This document shows positions 1 to 11,235 of a stretch of DNA of 64,000 bases, piece by piece. The stretch lies in contig RHPI01001737.1 of assembly GCA_009103225.1 (NCBI GenBank), positions 124,001 to 188,000 of the forward strand, given 5' to 3'. Under the pieces are notes generated by a model. The model worked only from the letters and a program-made list of their open reading frames with translations. It searched no databases and was not told where the DNA came from. Numbering within the stretch: position 1 is the first letter of the stretch; every line of letters begins with the position of its first letter. The translations under genes and the position numbers were made by a program. The DNA comes from Chlorokybus atmophyticus (taxonomy: Eukaryota > Streptophyta > Chlorokybophyceae > Chlorokybales > Chlorokybaceae).

Positions 1-1379
1 GCGCGCGAGAAGGACCGCGTTAATCAGCGCACTCACCACTATCGCTGGGCCGACGACAAGCTGTATCGACGGATACAAAATGAGGACAAGGAGGTCCCAA
101 TACTAGCTGCGCAAGAAAGCATCATCGCTGCCCTTCACACCGAGCACGAACACTGAGTGTCAAGCGCACGGCCAATCTAGTCAGGACTCGATACAGGTGG
201 TATGGGGTGCGTGAGTTTGTCAGCGACTGCCAGCAGTTTGACATGGTTCGCGCGAGCCTCAACACGCGCAACGCCACCTTGCATCCCCTCTCCATCTCGG
301 GTGCTGTTCTACCGCTGGGGACTGAACGTTGTCGGGGACTTATCACCCTCAGCACGAGGCAACCGCTACATCCTCATCATGATCGAGCACTTCTCCAAGT
401 GGGTGGAGCTGGTGCCCCTGCCCGACAAGAGCAGCGAGGGAGTAGCCCAGGCTTTCCTCTCCCATGTACTCGGAAGCTTCGACAGCTGTGCTGAAGTCAT
501 CACCGACCAAGGTATGGAGTTCAGAGGAGCCTTCGACAAGCTCATGGACAGATGCTTTATCGACCATCGCCATACTTCACGCGACCATCCACAAGCCAAT
601 AGTCTCGCTGAGCGTACCGTGCAGATCATCAAGAAGGCTCTGCGCAAGTACGTCCTCGACTACGAGAAGTGCACATGGGATGACCACCTCCCATGGGTAG
701 CTCCTGGATATCGCCTGTCGAAGCCGACAACACTGCTAGAGTACAGTCCATACTTTTTGCTGTTTGGAAGGCAGCCATTGGTCCCTTTCCGCGCACAGCA
801 GGAGGTCGACAGAGTGTTAAGTAATTTTAACAACCCCGACAAGATGCTATATGTTTTAACAGTGCGCAGCACGCTGTTCGAGCACGCTGTCCCCATGGTC
901 TTCAACAAAGCATTGCTCAGCACCGCAACACGCTTCACTACGAGCGTGTGCGCAGCGGTTTCTACAAGGAGCAAGAATGCTGCTTCCAGCCAAGAGACTT
1001 CGTCTTCCGCATGGCGACCACACACGACACCCTCGACACCTCTGTTGGGCGCTGTCTATAAGGTATTGAAGGTGTATCTTACAAAGGTACTAGACCTTCT
1101 GGGACAACAAGGCGAGCGCATGAAGGACAACATGGTGAACTGCGCGCCCTGCTATCTTCCCCACACTGCTGGCTTCGGCAAGATCCAGCACCCGCGACCA
1201 CTGCGAAGCACCCGCTGCGAGAAATGTGCAGCGCCGACAACGACCCGGTAATGCTGTTATGCGAAGGCTGCAACCAAGGCATGCACTGTTACTGCCTTGA
1301 CCCTCCATTAGACAAGGTGCCGCTGTGGGAGTATGAGTGCGATGACTGCCGCATCAACGGTCCTTCACACAACTGGTAG
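1..1379 (+). pseudogene. Ty3/gypsy pol 3' end: integrase followed by a PHD finger, frameshifted
   Basis: This is the C-terminal part of a Ty3/gypsy polyprotein, entering from outside the window. Positions 1-156 (frame 1) read like the region before the integrase zinc domain (YRWADDKLYRR), then end at TGA. The zinc domain continues in frame 3 (about 150-290) with CQQF. The catalytic core returns to frame 1 from about 300 with the expected DDE residues: Asp in VVGDLSP, Asp in ITDQGMEF and Glu in HPQANSLAERTVQ. A PHD finger follows near 1216-1345: CEKC in frame 1, then after a one-base shift CEGCNQGMHCYC and YECDDC in frame 3, ending at TAG 1377-1379. At least three frame changes make it a dead copy. 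The integrase call is firm. The PHD finger rests on its C4HC3 spacing plus the DNDPVMLLC core. Confidence 0.8.
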
Positions 1380-1429
1380 AAGCTGACTCCTGGAGCAGGA
1401 GGCTACCCCAGAACCTCAAGGGGGTGGCT

Positions 1430-1663
1430 TGTTGACTGTGTGTACTACAGCACAGTAGGTACAGTAAGGAGGAGAGCGTCACCAGCTCTACTAATGATCA
1501 GATCCTCGAATAGGTTCATCCTCGAGCTTATGCCTGTTGTCTGAGGGGTTGTCTTTGTTTGTGTTGCTCTAATGCTGCGCGCAGAACCAGCATGCCCACG
1601 GCATGAGCGCTCATCTGACGTGTGCCCGAGACGGCGTGACCCTCGACCATGGCAGGCACGACA
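1430..1663 (+). repeat. Probable 3' LTR of the gypsy remnant
   Basis: A purine-rich run (AAGGGGGTGG, about 1418-1427) sits 40 bases after the pol stop and is followed at 1430 by TGTTGACTG, as expected for a polypurine tract and LTR start. The segment ends with CACGACA at 1663, so it has TG...CA ends. Its last 150 bases (1511-1663) recur as a direct repeat at 2232-2384. The exact LTR limits are inferred, and the left half has no second copy in the window. Confidence 0.4.
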
Positions 1664-2231
1664 GACGTCATGCCAAATACCCTTGCAGGCCAATCCTTCT
1701 CGAGCATGCCTACATCCAGCCCCGAGCCCGGGCTACCAGCATGATGACCGCGCGCGCCCTAGCCTACTGTTAGCTACCTCGTCCTTCATGTAGCATGTAG
1801 ACAGGGCTACTCTACAGATCTCTCTGTAGGAACCGCGCGTAGCTGATGAGTTATGAATTTATTATCCGCTCATGCGCTATATCAAGTCTTAAGGAATTTC
1901 GGTAGTAGCATACGGCCTCGATGTGACCGTTGCCTAGTGCCCGCGTGGCACTGCACAGTCAAGATTTAACATGTATAAGTATGAAGTCATGTCACTAGAC
2001 TCGCTGGTGACACTATGAGTGAGTACTAAGAGTAGAGACTCTGACTTTAGGAGCTTGTGAAGCGACCTGAATTGGAAGCACACCGTTCCGGTTGCCATTG
2101 ACTGCCTTACCACGTGAGACACAGTGTATGCTTTTGTGCGCTGTGCTTGTCATTGCTGTGAGCTTAGCGGTGGTGTGTTTGCTGCATCATTTACGACATA
2201 GCATCTTTGAGTTGCTTGTTCATTCACTATA

Positions 2232-2384
2232 TAGGTTCATCCCCGAGCATATGCCTATTGTCTGGGGGGTTGTTTTTGTTTGTGTTGCTCTAATGCTGCG
2301 CGCAGCACCAGCATGCCCACGGCATGAGCGCTCGTCTGCACTGTGCCCGAGACGGCGTGACCCTCGACCATATTAGGCACGACA
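2232..2384 (+). repeat. Second copy of the gypsy LTR-like repeat
   Basis: This stretch repeats 1511-1663 at an offset of 721 bases with roughly 90 percent identity. Shared blocks include TAGGTTCATCC, TTTGTGTTGCTCTAATGCTG and GAGACGGCGTGACCCTCGAC. It also ends at GGCACGACA, like the first copy. It is probably a second LTR fragment of the same family. The 570 bases between the copies (1664-2231) show no gene. Confidence 0.5.
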
Positions 2385-2899
2385 CTACCAAGAAGTAGAT
2401 GAAAGCACCTGCACATGGACTACCACAAGATCCATCAGTGATGTTGGCCAAAAGTGGAGCTGACATCCAAAACAAATGTTGTCTTGGCCCAGCGCTTTAG
2501 GTGCCTACAACTTAAGCTAGATTAGCACGATACGTCTAACAAAAAGCTAAGTCCAACAGCCGATCACGCGAATCAATCAAATGGCAAAAATGACTCAATG
2601 CACTGATAGCGCGAGGTGTAATTGCGCAGAATGTAGAGAATGTTGGTTGCAGCTACGTGGACCTTAAACAGCTTGCTGTAACGTCGGTTTTCCCACTCCA
2701 GTAGTACCACTTTCCCTGCACTTCATCTCCTCATGCAGGGATGTTTGCTTGACTCATACATAGACACGCGTGTGTATGTGCGTCAACGTATGCACTAAAG
2801 CTAATCTGTTTCCTTTTCATGGCACCTATTGATAGGACATCGGTCATCCATGGTATAGTCCAAGCAACCACAATTCAAAACATGAGGTAGAATCTTTAC
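2385..2899. other. No gene seen
   Basis: AT-balanced intergenic DNA with only short open frames and no recognisable motif or repeat. It lies between the gypsy LTR fragment and the 3' end of the unidentified minus-strand coding remnant. Confidence 0.4.
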
Positions 2900-4973
2900 T
2901 AAACTTTTCACTCTTAACTTTTATTGAAAAAAAAAGGTAGGTGCACTCCAGCGTGCTTTGTCGCACATAATTATACATCAACATAAATGTGACAGCGGAT
3001 TGCATGGTATTGGCTGCTTCAGCAGCGATCTCACCTTGTGCACATTCCACGTCATAAGCATGTGTGCAATACCGTACGTGACGCTCTCGCATGATTGGCA
3101 ACAATACATCCACCGCAGCAGCTGGATTCAGGCGTTCATTGGCAAGCAGGTTGAACAACTCGATGCAGCTCTCTTCGACCACTTGGTCAAGTTTATTGCG
3201 GGTTGTAAACGGCTTTAGCACAGCAGATGTTTGCATGAGCTAATTAGTTAATGGTCGCACGCATTTCGCGTACAACCACTCTCGCAAAAATCTGCGGATA
3301 TGGGACGTAGACTTCAGAACAGAAACTCATATGGGACCTCACAACAACCAGGCCGAGAATACATGGGCCACTGCCGTGGCTCGGCATCTTCAATTTCATT
3401 GGCAGCCAAGTCTCCGACCTGGGTTGAGGAAGTCGTTGTATTTGGCACGCCCATCCTCTAATTGAGCAGAACACCACGCTGTGTAGGACGCATTTATCTC
3501 CACAAAGCGCTCGTGGTATGCCGCGGTATGAAGCCATTGCACGCGCGGCCTGATGTCACTCATGCCGCTATTGACCCCGCTCACAGACAGCATGGCAATC
3601 AAAGCGTTGGGAAAGACAATCAGCGACTTGATACCAACCACCATCGTGGCAAGCACTGCCTTGCACATGCAATTGAACTGCACACGGTCGTCTCAAAACA
3701 CTGTGTTCTTGAACCAATACGTCATTTTGGACGGCCTGTACTTGACTTTAGGCTCTTGAGCTTGTGCAAGTGCCTGCGCAAAGGGCACAATGCGACCTTG
3801 CTGCATCTGCTGCGCCCACATGTGCGTCAAGCAATTCCGAGACAGCGCCCCTTGGTCCACTGCATTACCGTTTTGTATACAATCCGGAGACCTTTGCATG
3901 TGCCCAGCAACATCATTTAGTACACAGCGATTGCAAGCGGCACGGTTGCAATACGACAGAGCAAAACGACGCAGTAAACGGAATACAGCAGCAACCAGAC
4001 TATACATGCTGAATTGCATACAGCGCCTGCATGCTGCACTGATGAAATAACAACAAAACACATGACGCCTTATACAGGTTACAGCATTACACAGACCATA
4101 CATGCCAAATTACATCCAACACGCTTAATCTCACCCCAGGGCAAACAGACGATCTTCCTGGCCAAAGTGCATCATCGCCTGCATGTGGATCATGAGAGGG
4201 CTTGCGACATGGAATCCCTCATGTCCTGTGCTGTGGATATGCAGTGCCTCCTGCTCGCCATGCGCCATTTGCGCAGCTTCCTTGATACGCCTCAACTTTT
4301 GCTGAAAGAGAACCTCCGGGGTTGTTTCTCCAATGACGACAGCTTCCCGTTTATACTCATCTGTATGTATAAATCTGGCAATGTCTGCAGGGTCGGTGGA
4401 GAGCGACACTGCATCAAGGGAATTGTGAGTGTACACGCAATACGCGTGCCTTATGGCACGCGTTTGACGACCAGTCATTGATGTCACAGCCGCTGTGAGT
4501 GGTGTCGTTCCCTTGCTCCTGGGGACATATACAACGGACGCAGTACTTCACTTGTGCATGCAAGGTGGCTAAAGTACATGCATTGATACCCGGACTTATG
4601 TTGGGGTGCGCCAAGAAGGCAAATCACCTCAAGAATGCTAACATCCACAGCGTCTCGGTCCTCGCGAGACGAAATGAATCCAAAACTGCGATAAAGTAAG
4701 ATGCTACCGAACATGCGAATCGGATCGAGTCGCGCGGAAGTTATCCACATCGAAGTACCGCTGTATCCCATGCACATCCCGAATGAAGTCCGTGTTGCCG
4801 CCTTTAACACAACGCTCAATTGAAGCGATTAATGCCGCTATTGCCTCTGCGCGAGAGGCCGGCGGTGGCGCTACGAGTTCCACCATCGTCGGCTCGGGCT
4901 CAGTCACCGCATCTTTGGTACAAGGCGCGGACCACTCACTACATGTCGGTTCACTCAACCCAAGCAATAACAC
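2900..4973 (-). pseudogene. Unidentified decayed coding region
   Basis: A series of protein-like blocks runs down the minus strand, joined only by changing frame. From the 5' side: 4973-4704 (acidic N-terminal block ending FDVDNFRATR), about 4730-4560 (RMFGSILLYRSFGFISSRED), 4614-4414 (with CVRCICP and a later H/C pair), 4487-4131 (DEYKREAVVIGETTPEVLF), 3830-3424 and 3236-2900. The block at 3830-3424 contains a TGA in the middle (YWFKNTVF, stop, DDRVQFNCMC) while the frame stays open on both sides, so it reads as a nonsense mutation. I do not recognise the family. The number of frame changes suggests a degraded mobile-element or viral-type gene rather than a normal spliced gene, but introns could explain some breaks. 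Confidence 0.4.
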
Positions 4974-5630
4974 AAACTACAATAATCACATCACGGGCAC
5001 ACACCTTGACAAGCAACCTTGTCTCCATGTCATGGCTTAACTGAACCGTTCCAATTAATCAGCAAAGTGCATTTCAACTTGCGCCGACAACAGCAAACAC
5101 GAATTCGAAAGTTGGCGTGGAAGCACGCGAATGGAGTTTGTCCCTAGTTCGGGGACTTTTTTCCGAAACGGGTTACCATATACCGAAGGTGGGACGAATG
5201 GTGGTCGACTTCCCATTCAACTTAGCCCCACCAGTCACCAACAATAAGTACATACAGGGTGTATCCATTATACATCAACTACGATGGAGGCTGAACAGTT
5301 TTCATTTCGCACTAGGCATGAGCATACTAGTATGCATACATCGTCAATGACCGTGTGGCATCGCGATTGCGAACGTGACGCGATGGCGATGGCGATGGCG
5401 ATGCCTAAGCGATGGCCGACTTTGAAAAGTGGTGTAAATTGTCTGAGTGGTGTTTCTGAGAGGTGTAAATCTTCCGATTGATAGCGTAACCATGCCTATG
5501 CTCGAAGTTACAACATGTACACCACACAACTATGGCCGTGTGTGCAGCACCTTGGCCACCACGACCTGCTCTCGTGACTATCTTGTCGGATGTGGCAATG
5601 CTGTTGGCATGAGGCCGACGCAGGCGATGC

Positions 5631-5634
<4 letters not shown>
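4974..5634. other. Intergenic, short GATGGC tandem
   Basis: No gene is supported here. A small tandem of GCGATG units (about 5381-5404) is the only repeat noticed before the GA tract begins. Confidence 0.4.
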
Positions 5635-6833
<1,199 letters not shown>

Positions 6834-9800
6834 CTACAACTGACGCAGAATCTCTAACACAAGTGCAACACCAAACCCAGTCCCTCGCTCGTCGGCTTCT
6901 GCGGGACCCTGCAAACAGCAAACAAGGCTGTTGATCAAACTGACACACCCAAACAAACATGCGCTCAGCATTGCAGATGTGCTTACCGCAATGTCCACGT
7001 GAAGCCATGTGCCCTTATAGTCCTTGTCGAGGTGCTCCGCAATGAATATGCCCGCGCAGCTGCTTTGCGCATTCATGCGATCCTTCACTGAGTTCTTCAT
7101 GTCGGCAATCTGCCAGCAGCACAAAACTATCAGGTTGAAACGTAAAAAGAGCCCATACAGCCCAGAGCATGCAAGCCACCCTCGTCACCTTGCTCTTGAA
7201 CTGATCACGGAAGAACTCTGGTACGTACGGCAATGGATGCGTCAAGTCTCCGCTTGTTTTGCCGGCGGAGATGGCAACCTGAACAATACATATGCCACAC
7301 TTTAGGAGCAAGCACACGAGCACCACACATGCAGATTGGCACAGGTATTGAGCCACGCACCTGCTCGAGGACATCATCATTGCAAACCAGCGCAGCAATC
7401 TTCCTGCCAGTGGCAATCAGCTGAGCCCCAGTCAAGGTGGCCATATCGATGATGGTGTCGGGTTGCAGGTGACGAGTGGCATATGCAACTCCATCACCCA
7501 GCACTAGCCGTCCCTCGGCATCGGTGTTGTTGACCTCAACTGTCTGTAAGTCAATTAGTTTAGTTGCATAAATGAGGACTGATCTGATCTGTCATGCGAC
7601 TCCGCTAACCTTGCCAGAATACATGTTGAGCACATCATCGGGCCGTGTTGCTTCGGGACCAACAGCGTTTTCGGCAATGCATAGTATGCAATGCAGCCTG
7701 TGAGGCGATCCCAGCTGTACAGCAGCTGCAAAGGCTGCCAGGGTGGCGGCCGCTCCAGCCATGTCACCCTTCATTCCAGGCTGCATACACAGTGTGCAAC
7801 ATTGGTCAATGCAAGTCTCAACACGTGCAACTATGCACCACGCTGCATAAAGTTGTGATGTTTGCATATGAAGACAGGATGCACGTTATTCCTTGAGCTC
7901 ACCATGGACGAGCTCGGCTTGATGCTCAAGCCGCCAGTATCATAGACTATGCCCTTCCCAACCTGCAGTATGGCATATCAAAGGCTGATTATTCATGGCC
8001 TTCAACAGGGACTGGAGCTGACCACCAGCTTGGGTGGGGAGTGCATGTTTTTGCACATGCAACAAGGATGAGTGCCTCTCTCACCAGACAGATGGTTTTC
8101 TTTGGAGAGGAAGGCTCGTAAGTGAGGATGACAAGGGCGGGTGGAAGCACTGCCGCCTTGCCAACGCCCCACAAACCGCCAAAACCTTTGTCCCTCAGTT
8201 CACTTCCTCGGATGACCTCCGTCTTCACATCAAGTTGCTTCTGCAAGAGGGTAACGCTGTAGTGAACCAAACACTCCAGAACACAAGCAACCTCGCAGTG
8301 CTATGTCAGCAGCAACCTACTGCTGGTGACTGAGCTGAACACTTACCACAGCTGCCAGTGCTTCTTCAACAAGGCGATCTGTCGTCATCTCACTGGCCGG
8401 TGCACTGCGAGCAGCATGTTATGAGCGGCGCACATTGCTTGCAACCGCCTCGCAGCATATGTAAATTTGTAATATGGGCTTGGTTGTGTAAGATGAAACC
8501 CAACACAATGCAGTCTCAACATGCACCTCGCATAGGCTTGCTTGTGCATGCACGCGTCCCNTCACAAACACACTGGTACCCTGTTGTCATTGCAGGTACA
8601 TGCAGATCAACTTGCGTGTCTTCGATCAATTTGCAACGTGTGTCAACCACCATTACCTGTTTGATGTGCAAGTTGCTACTGATGTCTACATCCTGCGCCG
8701 CTGCACGCCCCACCATCCAAGCAGGAGGCAACAAGCGCATGGCCTCGAGAATGGCAGCCTCTGCGAGAGGCAGCGACGGAACATCCGCATGCGTGAAGGA
8801 ACCTCTACCCACACACCGCCACCACCACCACACCCACGCCCACGCACCCACACAGGTGCCTGCCCACTTGCCCCGACCACCGCCTTGTGAGTTTGTGCCA
8901 GTGTGTCATCCAAACAACAAGAAGAGAAACAAACGGTGCTCACTCTACGAGCCGCTGTGTCAAGCGAATGCCCTCAGTGGCCTTCGCAATGCGCTTCAAC
9001 TCCTCAGACCCTACCAGGGAAAACATCTGATATGGCCTCACGAGTCACCACGACCCAGTGTGGACAGTTGAGAAAAACGGATCTGATGCATGCAGCCATG
9101 TTCACAACAGCATGCATGCAGTGGCACATAACCCAAAGGGTTGAAAAGCAAACAGCGCTCTTGGTTTGGACACAGTCAAGAGTTCAAGTCGCACACCTGC
9201 AGCAAGCGCAGATCCGTCTGCGGTGACAAATGCTGTTTTGACTACTTTCTCCTCGGGTTTGGCAACTCCGTTGTCGCTGTCAGTATTCTTGCCACTGGAC
9301 TTCACGCTGCATGTGGAAAACACAACATTAATCTCACCGTTACAATCCGACAAGCCAAACCAAAATGAACTCTCTTTGACACACGGCTTACCTGTACACA
9401 GGGAAGGCCTTGCCAACTGCACATCCAGCAGCAAAGGCGTGCAGCTCATCCTCCAGTACTAACACTACGCCTGTAGTCCCCTTGCCTGCAGGTGTGATTA
9501 AGCTTTAATGCTGCACAAAGCTTAACTGCAGCAACGCATGCATTGGCTAGCATCAATGCAACAGTCAATGAGACCAAAGACCCACCTGCAGCGCCCGACA
9601 CTAGTGATGTCACCGAGTGCGGGAAGGCTGGACTGTTGTGTCGCGAACACGCGGCTGGCAGCACAGCGGCGACAACCTTGCGAGCTTTGCCGTTGTCGGA
9701 AAACCAAGACGAGGACGAAGATCCTACAGCCAGAACACATAAGTTCTCTTGCGCTCTCGCCTCACAGAGAAAGACCTCGTTGAAATAACTGGCACTCTAT

Positions 9801-10675
9801 ACTGCCATTGTGTTGTAGCGGACGCAATGTAAACAGTAGAATCTGCATGCAGCTGTTCATACAGCCGTAAGTGAAGTGTTTGTGTTGCATGTGGCTGTAA
9901 GCAGCAGGCGACGTGACTGCGCGAATGCATGCATGGATGACTACATCAACAACCGCAGCTGCTCAGAATTGTTGCTTGACTATGCCTTTAAGCAGCCACA
10001 CCTAGCGATTATACTGGGCCATAAACAAACGAGATAATATATCAAGTCGATATGCACATAGACGCACCACTATCTCCTGGTGACGTTTGTTCCACCATGA
10101 GCGGAAATACGTCCTTGACAGCGCTAGGAAGCAGCTCTACCACCTGCATGCACATGGGCCTCAGGCAGAGCACAACGCAGCTGTCATTGCAGTTTGACAA
10201 CTGTTGCAACTGCTCCAATTCACGGATTATGTACACTACACCTTGTAGTATTAAAATGCAATTGCAAATCACTCATTGACTGCCTTGCCTTTGCAGCAAG
10301 GAGTGACGCCTTGCGCCCAACAAACACAATGCTGTCGCTGGCCAATACATCCTGCAGCTGCTCGTGGCCAGCAAACTCCAGCTTCGCTGCTGCCATTGCG
10401 TCAAGTGCAACCTTCTCCTCCACCTCAACAGAGGCCGCAGCTCTCACGCAATGGAAGCTGCTTGATCTGCTTCTGCTTGTGCTGACTGCCACTGCAGCAA
10501 GAGAGGTTTCAGCTAAGCCTAGCCTGGGCGACCCTCGCAGTAGGCGGGAGTTGCAAGAAGCAGCAGAACGAGCAAGGCGCTGCCGCTTGACGAGCACGTC
10601 ACGTTTCCTCCTCGCGCAGCGGACGACGACCGCGCCAACGACCCTAACGGCAACGCCAGCGACAGCGGCGGCCAT
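6834..10675 (-). CDS. M17 leucyl aminopeptidase, NPEPL1-like
   Basis: A multi-exon metallo-exopeptidase that removes N-terminal residues using two metal ions. Spliced blocks in order: N-terminal exon from ATG 10675; LPSAVKDVFPLM (about 10100); WFSDNGKARKVVAAVLP with CSRHNSPAF (about 9600-9725); ELHAFAAGCAVGKAFPVYR (about 9400); SEELKRIAKATEGIRLTQRLV (8944-9010); EMTTDRLVEEALAAV (8347-8404); ELRDKGFGGLWGVGKAA (about 8150-8240); VGKGIVYDTGGLSIKP, the active-site Lys block (about 7905-7960); PGMKGDMAGAAATLAAF and AENAVGPEATRPDD (about 7620-7785); NTDAEGRLVLGDGVAYA, the M17 signature (about 7365-7545); SAGKTSGDLTHPLP; IADMKNS with SSCAGIFIAEHLDK; and GFGVALVLEIL ending at the stop in 6834-6836. 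RHNSP, GFGG.GVGKAA, MKNS and SSCAG favour NPEPL1 over classical LAP. The Arg/Ser/Ala-rich N-terminus could be an organelle transit peptide. The first two splice sites are uncertain. Confidence 0.9.
8562..8809 (-). repeat. Exact copy of part of the P450 gene inside an aminopeptidase intron
   Basis: These 248 bases equal 14506-14753 in the downstream P450 gene (offset 5944), with no difference seen by eye. The copy holds most of one P450 exon (LAEAAILEAMRLLPPAW, with the ExxR helix), the following intron and 19 bases of the next exon. It lies inside the 539-base aminopeptidase intron (8405-8943) and abuts a single N at 8561. A true recent duplication and a contig-end assembly artefact are both possible; the adjacent N favours the artefact. 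Confidence 0.9.
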
Positions 10676-11235
10676 AAGCAGCGACAAGCGCAGAGGGCTG
10701 AGAAACTGAACAGCCACTCACCCCTGATTGAGACAAGCGTTTGCATTGATAACCCCAGAATTGCTCCATTGAAACCGGCAAACATTTTCATGCTGCGACC
10801 AGGCGCTTTCAAGCTACGCCAATGCACTTTAGAGCTAAGTCTGCTGGCTTTCCCATCAAACGCGGGACACAGATATTTCGTTCCTCGCGTTTTGCTTTTT
10901 CCCACCCGCAATCCTACGTGGCGTCGGGTGCAGCCCCGCCAATGGCAGCTCCGCTTAGTGGACCACAACTCCGGCTCCCACGTAAGAACACCTAACCCCT
11001 TTACCCAAATATCAGCAATCTCACAGCAGCAGACGGCGTGTATATCGGCGCCGTAACGGAGAAGGTCAGGTGTTTCCGGTTCGAACCACGACGCAAGCCA
11101 TGCTTTCATCCACCACAAGTTTGCCACTGTGCTCAAGCGCACTGCCGCCGCTAGGAGGTGGTCCTCGTCGTTGCCCTTGTGGTTCTCTATTGCAAGCTCC
11201 TGGTTGACTTATTTGGGAGTAGGAGAGAGGTCGTC
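10676..11235. promoter_or_regulatory. Shared intergenic region of a divergent gene pair
   Basis: The aminopeptidase starts at 10675 on the minus strand and the kinase at 11236 on the plus strand. Both promoters and 5' UTRs must therefore fit in 560 bases. No clear TATA box is visible near either start. Regulation in common is inferred only from the geometry. Confidence 0.45.

Noticed and set aside
10519-11142. 207-residue open frame on the minus strand overlapping the aminopeptidase start
   Set aside because: It has no recognisable motif, runs out of frame over the aminopeptidase first exon and fits a chance frame in GC-rich DNA.
11158-11235. Upstream extension of the kinase from GTG
   Set aside because: A GTG start is unlikely in a nuclear gene, and the ATG at 11236 gives a normal transit-peptide-like N-terminus.
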